NCBI RefSeq assembly: GCF_003182155.1
Contig: NZ_QGTG01000003.1
Span: 1 to 64,000 of the forward strand
Source of the DNA: Chitinophaga sp. S165
Lineage (GTDB): Bacteria; Bacteroidota; Bacteroidia; Chitinophagales; Chitinophagaceae
Direction: 5' to 3'
Length of the DNA: 64,000 nucleotides
A model generated the notes under the pieces. It was given only the letters and a program-made list of their open reading frames with translations, ran no database searches and was not told the DNA's origin. A program made the translations under genes and the position numbers. This document shows positions 1-6,680 of this stretch, piece after piece (positions within the stretch are counted from its first letter, which is position 1; the number at the start of each line of letters is the position of its first letter).

Positions 1-236
1 GATTCAGGTTGATTATCAATTGTTAATATGAGCGAATCCGGAAATAGGTGGTCAAGATGAGCGTTAGGGGTGGTCAACATCAAGCGTAATACACAGAATA
101 ATATATAGCATAAGTGTACACTGTTATGTACCACCCCATCTCTTACATCCCCTCCCCAATACCAGGACAAGGGTACATCCCCTCAAAAAGGTCATTCAAT
201 AATTCATTCATTTCTAATCCAGAAAACTTATAAACA
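1..236. other. Gene-free left edge with iterated short repeats
   Basis: I see no convincing gene here. Two families of direct repeats stand out. GGTGGTCAA occurs at 47-55 and 69-77 inside a longer imperfect match. TACATCCCCTC occurs at 144-154 and 174-184, with a related TGTACCACCCC at 127-137. Iterated motifs of this kind in a mobile-element region can be binding sites for a replication, excision or conjugation protein. That role is inference only. A gene to the left may also end just outside the window. Confidence 0.45.
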
Positions 237-527
237 ATGGTTACTATTAAAAGTTACTTTCTTTCCCAGAATGTAGAGGGAAAGACCTATGTCAGTTTTG
301 AATTGGTTGGGGATATTGAGGTATTTCAATCCAATTCTGGCAGATTCTATGCTGATATAAAAAAATGTAAAATGCCCACCAGACTAGATGAAGATACTGC
401 AAAGATCATGATTGGTAAGGTCATTTCTGGAACAATAGTTAAAAAAGATTGTGCAGCATATGAATATACAATTCCAGCCACAGGAGAGGTTGTAAGTCTT
501 ACTCATAGGTACGAATATCAACCTTAA
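237..527 (+). CDS. Small hypothetical protein (96 aa)
   Basis: An ATG-started 96-residue soluble protein with no signal peptide or membrane segment. It has alternating hydrophobic and charged stretches suggesting a small beta-rich fold, and two cysteines. I do not recognise a family. It is AT-rich like its neighbours up to about 3780, which fits a transferred segment. It is followed by a terminator-like hairpin (570-604) and then by a DUF3871 gene in the same direction, so it is probably a monocistronic accessory gene of the same element. Confidence 0.6.
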   Translation: MVTIKSYFLSQNVEGKTYVSFELVGDIEVFQSNSGRFYADIKKCKMPTRLDEDTAKIMIGKVISGTIVKKDCAAYEYTIPATGEVVSLTHRYEYQP

Positions 528-569
528 CTACATCATCATCTGCAATTAAATCATTCATCAAATTAAATG

Positions 570-604
570 AAAGGCTGATCTGTAAAAGGATTGGCCTTTT
601 TTTT
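570..604 (+). terminator. Rho-independent terminator-like hairpin
   Basis: Left arm AAAGGC (570-575) and right arm GCCTTTT (594-600), followed by a T run to 604. The loop contains a second short pairing, GATC with GATT. It lies between the 96-residue gene and the DUF3871 gene. Confidence 0.6.
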
Positions 605-622
605 ACTAAAAGTTCTTACATC

Positions 623-1606
623 ATGAATACAACAACATTAGAGCTTATGCCAATAAAGAGATCATACATTCCCTTTGAGGAAATACCTTCTACAGCAAGG
701 CCATTCATAGAAGCAAATACCTTACAGTCCAGCTTACAGGAGATCAAGGCTGAACATATAATTCCTGTGTTCAAGGATAATGAGCCTGTTATATCTCATT
801 CAGACTTTATAGAAACAGTTATGAGTGTAGCTAATGATGTATTCCCCTTACAACACATTTTAAGCCCCAATATCAGACTTTCTCATCCAATCCAGGGAAG
901 AATACCATCTGCAAAGAATAAGCTGTCCAGAGACCTGTTAGATCATGAAAAGACATTGCATTATGAAAGGATGGCTTTTGTGATTGAAATTCCTTCTGTG
1001 ACTGAAACCATTGGAGGCAATCAGATATCTCTGACAATTGGAGGTGTAAAGGCTTATAACCTGGATAATTTATCCTTAAAAAAAGGAACAGGGGAAGTGT
1101 TCAAGGTATTTATTGGATTTCAAAACAAGGTCTGCACTAACATGTGTGTTTGGTCAGATGGTTGCAAGGCAGATTTAAAAGCCAGAAGCATTGAAGAGTT
1201 AAGAAATGCTATATACAGTCTCTTTAATAGCTACAATATAGATCATCATATCAAAAGTTTAAAGACACTTACCAATTGTAATATTTCAGAGCAGCAGTTT
1301 GTACAGCTAATTGGCAGGTGTAAACTATATCAGTATCTACCTCCAAATCTTAAAGCCAATATACCTTTTCTTGCCTTTGGTGACACCCAAGTCAGTACCA
1401 TTTGCAGAGACTACTATAGAGATAAAAGTTTCTGTAGAAATGATGATGGTAGTATAAATCTTTGGAAGGTATATAATCTGTTCACTGAGGCCAATAAGAG
1501 CAGTTACATTGATACATTTCTGGACAGATCAGTAAATGCATTTCAATTTATTGAAGGTATTAAAAATGCAGTTAAGCACAATCAAGCCAATTGGTTTTTA
1601 CAATAG
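623..1606 (+). CDS. DUF3871 family protein
   Basis: A 327-residue soluble protein that I recognise as DUF3871, a family of unknown function found in Bacteroidota mobile regions. The match rests on overall length and on the central segment HPIQGRIPSAKN (about 93-104), a stretch with the cysteine-rich VCTNMCVWSDGCKA (about 171-184), and a C-terminal half ending in a FQFIEGIKNAVK-like helix. No catalytic motif is evident. The gene is AT-rich. It stands alone between a terminator upstream and a series of three hairpins downstream. The family is often found near tRNA-integrated elements, in line with the tRNA-like boundary at 3890. Confidence 0.8.
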   Translation: MNTTTLELMPIKRSYIPFEEIPSTARPFIEANTLQSSLQEIKAEHIIPVFKDNEPVISHSDFIETVMSVANDVFPLQHILSPNIRLSHPIQGRIPSAKNKLSRDLLDHEKTLHYERMAFVIEIPSVTETIGGNQISLTIGGVKAYNLDNLSLKKGTGEVFKVFIGFQNKVCTNMCVWSDGCKADLKARSIEELRNAIYSLFNSYNIDHHIKSLKTLTNCNISEQQFVQLIGRCKLYQYLPPNLKANIPFLAFGDTQVSTICRDYYRDKSFCRNDDGSINLWKVYNLFTEANKSSYIDTFLDRSVNAFQFIEGIKNAVKHNQANWFLQ

Positions 1607-1630
1607 CATTAATAGGGGTAAATAACAACA

Positions 1631-1806
1631 TGGAGCCTGATTTCTATCAACTGCTCCATTCTTTAAATCATTGACTGGGATAGTATATTCATGATTACCA
1701 TCTGGGGTTAGATTTCTATCTGTTGCCCCACTTTCTTTACACAATATTCACAAATCCTTAGGCATAGGTTATGAAAAAAGGGGTTAGCTGTCTAGCTATT
1801 GCCCCT
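1631..1806 (+). repeat. Three spaced 28-nt hairpin units with compensatory changes
   Basis: Units lie at 1631-1658, 1703-1730 and 1779-1806, starting 72 and 76 nt apart. Each has an outer 5-bp stem (TGGAG/CTCCA, TGGGG/CCCCA, AGGGG/CCCCT), a small internal loop, an inner 4-bp stem (TGAT/ATCA, AGAT/ATCT, AGCT/AGCT) and a 4-nt loop (TTCT, TTCT, GTCT). Paired positions change together, so the fold, not just the sequence, appears conserved. The third unit has A runs before and T runs after it and would act as a terminator. The function of the first two is unknown. Confidence 0.65.
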
Positions 1807-1810
1807 TTTT
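1774..1810. terminator. Terminator-like hairpin upstream of the DUF6934 gene
   Basis: AAAAAAGGGG (1774-1783) pairs with CCCCTTTTT (1802-1810). It is the third unit of the hairpin series and could work on either strand. Confidence 0.5.
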
Positions 1811-1846
1811 AATTTTCTCTCATTTTCAACAAACAATAAATGCAAC

Positions 1847-2281
1847 ATGAAATATATAAAGACCTTTACACAAAGGAGAACTATAGCATATTTGAATTTT
1901 TCAGTGTTGGCAGAAAGGGGATTATACTCAAAAGAGTTATTTTCACTCCAACTGATAATACAGATGTTTATAATTTTACTTGGAGACATTGATGCTAATG
2001 GTGAATTGAATGACAATTCAATTAGTGATAATGGTGATAGAGATAAGATACTATCCACTGTAGCATATATTGTAGATGTTTATCTAAAGGAATATCCTGA
2101 TAGATGGGTTTACTTTAAAGGGAATATACCAAGTAAAATGAGATTATACAGAATAGCTATAGGTTCTAATTTGGAATGGTTGCTATCAAAATTTGAAATA
2201 TATTCCAAGATTGACAATGATGTGATCCCATTTCAAAAGGATCAAAAATGTCTTGGTTTTTTAGTCACTAGAAAGTCTTAG
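1847..2281 (+). CDS. DUF6934 family protein
   Basis: A protein of 144 residues from the ATG at 1847. An in-frame start at 1799 is possible but would begin inside the hairpin at 1774-1810, so I prefer 1847. The middle and C-terminal parts carry the DUF6934 pattern: LGDID, then SDNGDRDKIL, then VAYIVDVYLKEYP, and a MRLYRIAIG segment. The N-terminal third matches the usual family less well and may be divergent. Function is unknown. A 54-residue ORF starts 9 nt after the stop, and I infer that the two act together, perhaps as a toxin-antitoxin-like pair. Confidence 0.7.
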   Translation: MKYIKTFTQRRTIAYLNFSVLAERGLYSKELFSLQLIIQMFIILLGDIDANGELNDNSISDNGDRDKILSTVAYIVDVYLKEYPDRWVYFKGNIPSKMRLYRIAIGSNLEWLLSKFEIYSKIDNDVIPFQKDQKCLGFLVTRKS

Positions 2282-2290
2282 TTTTGACCT

Positions 2291-2455
2291 ATGAAAAAGA
2301 AAATCATAAAATACAAAAGTGATTTATTTCAGCAGGAGGTGACTTTAATCATTGATGAAAAACTCAATAAGATTGATGAAAGAAAGATTGCACCTGAAAA
2401 ATTAGCAGAGGCAAATAAAGATTTAAAGAATTTGAAGTTGCCTAAAGTGAGATAA
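2291..2455 (+). CDS. 54-aa partner of the DUF6934 gene
   Basis: A short lysine- and glutamate-rich protein starting at the ATG at 2291, 9 nt after the DUF6934 stop. Its central part, VTLIIDEKLNKIDERKI, resembles the short edge-strand plus helix seen in small antitoxin or adaptor proteins, but I cannot name a family. It ends at TAA 2453-2455 and is followed by a terminator (2479-2508). Close spacing suggests co-translation with the upstream gene. That it is a real gene is likely; its role is inference. Confidence 0.6.
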   Translation: MKKKIIKYKSDLFQQEVTLIIDEKLNKIDERKIAPEKLAEANKDLKNLKLPKVR

Positions 2456-2478
2456 GTATTAAGATCACTTAATATCAT

Positions 2479-2508
2479 AGCCATCTGATTTATTTCAGGT
2501 GGCTTTTT
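2479..2508 (+). terminator. Terminator of the DUF6934 pair
   Basis: AGCCA-t-CTGA (2479-2488) pairs with TCAG-g-TGGCT (2495-2504), followed by TTTTT. Confidence 0.65.
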
Positions 2509-2531
2509 CTGTTTTAATTGGTTAGTCATAC

Positions 2532-2558
2532 AAGGGTTGCTGTAATAGCAGCCCTTTT
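2532..2558 (+). terminator. Second hairpin with T run
   Basis: AAGGGTTGCT (2532-2541) pairs with AGCAGCCCTT (2547-2556), ten pairs including one T-G wobble, followed by a short T run. It is a tandem terminator or an insulator before the next gene pair. Confidence 0.5.
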
Positions 2559-2697
2559 GCATTTAATAAAATCAGCTTACCAACCCTACCCAGGGTAAGG
2601 AGGGTAAGTGTCTACATATAAACTATACTGTTTTATTTCCAGCTTTCTTTCCAGTACACAAAATGTAAAGCTGCTTACAAACACTCAAAAGAAAACT

Positions 2698-3015
2698 ATG
2701 ATCAACAAACAGGAAATTATAAAAAGGAACCTGGACAAGATTTCAACATTCATGAACAATGATGATCTTGAAAAATCAAGCAAACAATTACTGGATATGC
2801 TATATGCTGCTATGAGCAGTAGATATATGGATGAGGTATCCTTGCAAGCCAGAGAGGACATGATGCATTTTTATACAGTCCTATTGGGGCTTGTAGAGGG
2901 TATTCATTGGATAGGAGATGCTATGATTGATTTATTCAAGGAACATATCTCTCAGGATGCAACTGATATTAAAATACAATGTCCTTATGAAGACTACCTC
3001 AATACAGCCCTATAA
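2698..3015 (+). CDS. Hypothetical protein (105 aa)
   Basis: An all-helical, acidic 105-residue protein from the ATG at 2698. A longer in-frame start at 2608 exists, but the added residues look like untranslated leader. There is no membrane segment of convincing length and no recognised family. Its 3' end overlaps the next gene by 29 nt in another frame, so the two are probably co-translated and may form a complex. It is AT-rich like the rest of the left segment. Confidence 0.6.
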   Translation: MINKQEIIKRNLDKISTFMNNDDLEKSSKQLLDMLYAAMSSRYMDEVSLQAREDMMHFYTVLLGLVEGIHWIGDAMIDLFKEHISQDATDIKIQCPYEDYLNTAL

Positions 3016-3778
3016 GGAGTATGATCTCAGGTACACAAAAGTACAGTTGGAGATTCTGTATGGACAAATGGTAATTATCAAGCTCAATACCCATTACTCA
3101 CATATGAATGATGACAACAGCCAGTATATGTACCACCCAAGAATGGGGCAGGTTGGAATACTAACTATGGTCATTGATAAAAACTATGTACAGGTACAGT
3201 TTGAAGATGAGGCAAGCTATGTATTCCCAATAATCCAGGTATTCTTTCTCAGATCAGACAGAGACATTTTCACAGAGGCATTGAGTTGTAAAAGTTATGT
3301 GATTAGAAAATATGGCAAGAGAGAGTATAATATCATTTATTCAATATTAGGCTACTCAAGTGAAGGTAAGATCAAACAAGCACTACTTGCAGCCTATAGA
3401 ACAATTTTTGCATATCATTTTATCACTTACCTGGGATGCCCCCATAATTTCCCTGAATACATCAGTGACCAGGAGGATGAAGAACAAAGTGAAAGATTCA
3501 AAAACAAAGTAAACCAATTAATGCTGCCAGATATGGAGGAAAGACAAATCCTGAAGGACTTATTTGATATTTTCAACAATGCACCCATTCTATTCAGAAA
3601 ACTGGTCTGTTTAGACTGTGGATACTCTGAAGCCACCTTTTTCAGAAAAATGAGGGCAACAGACAGATTTATGGTACAGGCACTCAGTAATGCAGAAAAG
3701 GAGAGCATTTTAAAAAATGGGGAACTTGTACTAAAAGGAATAATTGACTGTGTCAATAAATACAAAAAAGGAGAGTAG
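2987..3778 (+). CDS. Hypothetical protein (263 aa), last gene of the left element
   Basis: A 263-residue soluble protein from the ATG at 2987, chosen because it overlaps the upstream gene by only 29 nt; 2927 is an alternative. The N-terminal part (about 20-90) is beta-rich and could be an SH3-like or PilZ-like fold, with GQVGILTMVIDKNYVQVQF. The middle is helical, and the C-terminal part has LVCLDCGYSEATFFRKM, which resembles a helix-turn-helix. I do not recognise the family. It ends about 30 bp before the conserved end block at 3809, so it is the terminal cargo gene of the integrated element. Confidence 0.6.
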   Translation: MKTTSIQPYKEYDLRYTKVQLEILYGQMVIIKLNTHYSHMNDDNSQYMYHPRMGQVGILTMVIDKNYVQVQFEDEASYVFPIIQVFFLRSDRDIFTEALSCKSYVIRKYGKREYNIIYSILGYSSEGKIKQALLAAYRTIFAYHFITYLGCPHNFPEYISDQEDEEQSERFKNKVNQLMLPDMEERQILKDLFDIFNNAPILFRKLVCLDCGYSEATFFRKMRATDRFMVQALSNAEKESILKNGELVLKGIIDCVNKYKKGE

Positions 3779-3808
3779 CACACTCTGCCATAAGTAAAAA
3801 TCATTTTT

Positions 3809-3964
3809 GGGTCACATTTTGGGTTACATTTCTTAATTTTGAGGATTCTTTGAAATAATTTACTTTTTAAATAATTGAGAATCATTTTCTTGTGTCTAGC
3901 TCAGTTGGTTAGAGCATCAGATTGTGGTTCTGAGGGTCGAGGGTTCGAAACCCTTCGATCACCC
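3809..3964 (+). repeat. Element-end direct repeat, copy A
   Basis: This block recurs at 6286-6430. The first 76 bp differ at only about seven positions by eye, and the tRNA-like part that follows is also shared. It starts with a tandem 12-mer, GGGTCACATTTT (3809-3820) and GGGTTACATTTC (3821-3832), which could be integrase arm-binding sites. I read it as the right end of a tRNA-integrating element (attR-like). Confidence 0.7.
3890..3964 (+). tRNA. tRNA-His(GTG)-like gene with broken acceptor stem (probable attR remnant)
   Basis: The D arm (GCTC/GAGC around GTTGGTTA), the anticodon arm TCAGA-TTGTGGT-TCTGA with anticodon GTG, and the T arm GAGGG-TTCGAAA-CCCTT all form well. The 5' acceptor strand (TTGTGTC, 3890-3896) does not pair with the 3' strand CGATCAC (3956-3962): only about three of seven positions match. 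An intact gene would need GTGATCG there. This is what is expected of a tRNA 3' part copied by a site-specific integrase. A tRNA caller may still report it as tRNA-His; I doubt that it is functional. Confidence 0.6.
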
Positions 3965-3974
3965 AAAAAGCAGG

Positions 3975-4001
3975 AAGGCAGCAGAAATGCTGCCTTTTTT
4001 T
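3975..4001 (+). terminator. Terminator after tRNA-like sequence A
   Basis: AGGCAGC (3976-3982) pairs with GCTGCCT (3989-3995), loop AGAAAT, followed by a T run to 4001. Confidence 0.75.
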
Positions 4002-4245
4002 GTGCCCTGAACTCATAGAAAATTACGCTATTTTTTTAATCTCCTTTTTATCGAAATGGCTTAATGCGGATCTCGGATCAAGCTGAAAAGCTGGGGAATT
4101 CGTGTGATTAAGTCACGGTTACGCCTATCCACTTTTAGTGCGGAATAACAGATATCAAAATAATCGAAGCCTGCTGGCAAATTAAAGCGTATTCGGGAAT
4201 GACCCCAATTGGAAAGAGGTCATTCATAAACAGTGAAGACGTTTT
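4002..4245. other. Intergenic stretch between tRNA remnant A and the next gene
   Basis: No coding frame, repeat or promoter that I can support. It lies downstream of the minus-strand gene ending at 4246. Confidence 0.4.
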
Positions 4246-4785
4246 TTATGTAAGCAGCAATTCCTTTACGGTTCGATTCCCCGGCAAACTTTTCGCCACC
4301 ACAATGACTTTACCACCCGCGGGCAGTGCTGCTGCTTTATAATACCAATCTACGCCGTTCCGGCCCAAAGTTGCACGCCCGCTTTCTGTAATAACACCGT
4401 CAGCGTCTACTACCTTTACCTCCACTTCTGCTACCCGGAACTCATTCTGCGCCGTCACTACAACTTCCTGGTCTTCCAATCTGATATTTTGGACTTCAGG
4501 ACTGCGGTAAGCATCCTTCACCGCTATATTATAAGCATTTTGCCCCGGCCCTGCCAGCGACTGATAGTAAGCCTTTATCTGTGGATCTTCCAGCATGAGC
4601 TGCGCACGTGCCGAGGCAATGGTCATCTTATGCCTCGCTTCTAACTGCTTCTGTGTAGGCTTTTTCTTTGAAGGGCCGCGTTTCTTCGCCATAATGATCT
4701 GCCCATTCCTTTCGTAGATCGTGATTTGCTTGCCGAGAGAGCCCCGTACAAGCTGCATGAGGATATTGTCTTTAACAATGGCCAT
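4246..4785 (-). CDS. Conserved Bacteroidota protein of unknown function (179 aa)
   Basis: This resembles a widespread but unnamed Bacteroidota family. It has a short N-terminal segment with LVRGSLGKQITIYERNGQ (about 12-29), a basic stretch MAKKRGPSKKKPTQKQLEAR, a helical middle, a conserved PGQNAYNIAVKDAYRSPEV region (about 80-98), then an Ig-like beta domain of about 80 residues ending in a SLPGNR turn. No enzyme motif is seen. Base composition is closer to the chromosomal core than to its AT-rich left neighbours. It lies alone between the two tRNA-like scars. I recall the family as conserved but cannot assign a role. Confidence 0.7.
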   Translation of the reverse strand: MAIVKDNILMQLVRGSLGKQITIYERNGQIIMAKKRGPSKKKPTQKQLEARHKMTIASARAQLMLEDPQIKAYYQSLAGPGQNAYNIAVKDAYRSPEVQNIRLEDQEVVVTAQNEFRVAEVEVKVVDADGVITESGRATLGRNGVDWYYKAAALPAGGKVIVVAKSLPGNRTVKELLLT

Positions 4786-5280
4786 AAAAAGGTCGTTTTG
4801 AGGTTAGTAATACAAGTTTCCTGTATCGTTTCTCTAAGGTACGTATAAGGATACTAAATTGTCATTAAAATATCACTTAAAGGTCACTTCAATATCGATT
4901 TGATATATAAATGCCCTCTTAATACCCTTTTGGTAACCTTATAGTAACCTTATATGAAGCTGGTAGAAAGCCTATTCGGATACTTCAGAAGGATTAACTA
5001 TACATGGGGAGGCTATTATCAAGGAAATTCCGAATTGTTAAAACCGTTCGGTTCGAGACTGCGATGCGAGGGATAACGGTTATAGAAATTTGCCTTGTTT
5101 GGATGTTCTGAAATCTATGCAGAACATCCAAATCCCCAGGAATCAGCCTGATCTCCGATCTCTATTCAGATCGGGAGTACTAACCTGCAAATGTTACTTA
5201 ACGACATGTTCTGCAACTGGAGTGGCGAAATCGAACCTCTAATTATTAAATCGCAACATTAAAGATTAGGGGAAACGAAA
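4786..5280. other. Noncoding stretch with tandem 11-mer and several hairpins
   Basis: No gene is seen in about 495 bp. GTAACCTTATA occurs twice in tandem (4933-4943 and 4944-4954). AACCGTT (5042-5048) can pair with AACGGTT (5075-5081). A perfect 13-bp inverted repeat (5098-5110 with 5120-5132, loop of 9) follows, then a further imperfect hairpin at about 5152-5176 (CTCCGATC with GATCGGGAG). The region sits directly upstream of the TIR-like gene and may be its leader, a small RNA or part of an element end. Confidence 0.5.
5098..5132. other. Perfect 13-bp inverted repeat
   Basis: TTTGGATGTTCTG (5098-5110) is the exact reverse complement of CAGAACATCCAAA (5120-5132), with a 9-nt loop. No T run follows beyond the stem, so it is not a typical terminator. 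It may be an operator or a structured RNA element upstream of the gene at 5308. Confidence 0.65.
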
Positions 5281-5307
5281 TTGAGGATCTTAATCAAGCA
5301 AACAGGT

Positions 5308-6264
5308 ATGACTAAAATTGACCCCTCTTTGAAAACCAAAACACAGGAGTGTTTTGTAATTATGCCCATTGCGGATGCTGACGGTTATGACAAAGGGCAC
5401 TTTAAAAAGGTTTATGAAGATCTTTATAAAGTAGCCTGTGAAAAGGCAGGTTTTCAGGCTATACGCGCTGATGATGTTAAGCAAACTAATTTGATCCATT
5501 TGGACATCCTGCAAAAATTAGTTTCTTCTCCCATGGCAATTTGTGACTTGAGTAACAGGAATCCAAATGTTCTCTTCGAACTTGGACTTAGGCAGGCATT
5601 TGATAAACCCACAGTTTTAGTGCAGGAGATGGGGACACCTAAGATATTCGATATCTCACCGCTTAGATATTATGAATACAGAAAGGAATTGAGGTACAGA
5701 GAGGTTTTAGAAGATCAGGAAGCAATTTCTAATGCTATTATGGCTACTAAAGAAGCAAGTGACAACGGTGAAGGGGTAAATTCAATAATAAGTCTTCTTT
5801 CTCTTTCAAGTCCGGCTTCATTAAAAGACATTACTGAGAATGATTCCGCAAAAATGCTCCAGGTGGTTATGTCTGAAATGAATGAATTAAGAGCCGATTT
5901 TAAGAAATTGTCCAAGTTTAGTTTTGACTTTGCCGGTAATGCCGGTAGTTATGAAATTAATTTGCCGGAACAACAAACATTGTCAATGGAGTTGGCAAAG
6001 ATTAATGCTATTTACAGTACTATTAAGCAGTTGACTTCCTCAATGGGAAAATTTGAAGAAGTAAAAAAATTATATGACGAATACCAGCAAATAATTGCGA
6101 GAATTAGTCCCGCGACCGTACCTAAGAGATACAGAGAAAGAGTGTTTGATATAGCATTAGAAATCGATAGATTATTCTCAAACTACGTTGCGAAGGGTAA
6201 TGGCAATTATAGCTGGGAGATGGGATCAAAAATAGAACCCATTGATAAGCAGAAATCCAATTAG
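5308..6264 (+). CDS. TIR-like / nucleoside-deoxyribosyltransferase-like protein, candidate defence effector
   Basis: A protein of 318 residues from the ATG at 5308; an in-frame TTG at 5281 is less likely. The N-terminal domain (about 12-135) has the layout CFVIMPI, a GY..GHF..VY helix, then AICDLSNRNPNVLFELGLR and a KPTVLV strand. This is the pattern of TIR-like and nucleoside 2-deoxyribosyltransferase-like proteins, where the glutamate of the FELG segment is the expected catalytic residue for splitting a nucleoside or NAD. The C-terminal half is helical, probably a coiled-coil or oligomerisation part. Proteins of this type occur in anti-phage islands, and it lies between two tRNA-derived scars. 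Enzyme activity is inferred. Confidence 0.65.
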   Translation: MTKIDPSLKTKTQECFVIMPIADADGYDKGHFKKVYEDLYKVACEKAGFQAIRADDVKQTNLIHLDILQKLVSSPMAICDLSNRNPNVLFELGLRQAFDKPTVLVQEMGTPKIFDISPLRYYEYRKELRYREVLEDQEAISNAIMATKEASDNGEGVNSIISLLSLSSPASLKDITENDSAKMLQVVMSEMNELRADFKKLSKFSFDFAGNAGSYEINLPEQQTLSMELAKINAIYSTIKQLTSSMGKFEEVKKLYDEYQQIIARISPATVPKRYRERVFDIALEIDRLFSNYVAKGNGNYSWEMGSKIEPIDKQKSN

Positions 6265-6285
6265 GTCGTTTACTGAGCTAACTCC

Positions 6286-6430
6286 AGGTTACATTTTGGG
6301 TTACATTTCGTAATTTTGAGGATTCTTTGAAACAAATTACTTTTTAAATAATTAATAATCAACTGTTTGTAAGTAGCTCGGTTGGTTAGTACATCAGATT
6401 GGCCCAGGGTTCGAAACCCGTCAGCCATCC
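6286..6430 (+). repeat. Element-end direct repeat, copy B
   Basis: Counterpart of 3809-3964. It opens with the same tandem 12-mer (AGGTTACATTTT at 6286-6297, GGGTTACATTTC at 6298-6309), shares the TTTTGAGGATTCTTTGAAA core, then the tRNA-like sequence. The tRNA part has diverged and lost part of the anticodon arm, which suggests an older insertion than copy A. Confidence 0.7.
6370..6430 (+). pseudogene. Decayed tRNA-derived remnant
   Basis: TAGCTCGGTTGGTTAG, CATCAGATTG and GGGTTCGAAACCCG match the tRNA-His-like copy at 3890-3964, but about a dozen bases covering the anticodon loop are missing and the stems no longer pair fully. It cannot be a working tRNA. Confidence 0.7.
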
Positions 6431-6437
6431 TAAGTGC

Positions 6438-6467
6438 AAAAGGTAACTGTAAAGGTTGCCTTTTTTT
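6438..6467 (+). terminator. Terminator after tRNA remnant B
   Basis: AGGTAAC (6441-6447) pairs with GTTGCCT (6455-6461) with one G-T wobble, flanked by A and T runs. It is in the same relative place as the terminator after copy A. Confidence 0.65.
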
Positions 6468-6680
6468 ATGCCTGCAAGTTTCAATGGGTAAGGCTTTAAG
6501 AGAATTACCGCCTGGTAGGAAGCCAGCTGATACTTGCATAATTTTATTATTTTTCTTAATTTTAGATTATTACGATCTTATATATGACTAATTGTCATTA
6601 TTTTAACCGTGAGATGCAACTTTAGTAGCATTTATTGCATGTGTGTTTTATTAGAAGCTTTTGAGTAAACTATAGCCAAT
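6468..6680. other. Intergenic leader before the 6681 gene
   Basis: AT-rich and without coding potential. It presumably carries the promoter of the downstream gene, but no clear TTTG-N21-TAnnTTTG match was found. Confidence 0.35.

Noticed and set aside
1631..1806. CRISPR-like array of palindromic 28-nt repeats with spacers of about 45 nt
   Set aside because: Only three units, their sequences differ at paired positions, and no cas gene is in the window.
4933..5180. Retron or group II intron RNA
   Set aside because: No reverse transcriptase gene lies in or near the region.
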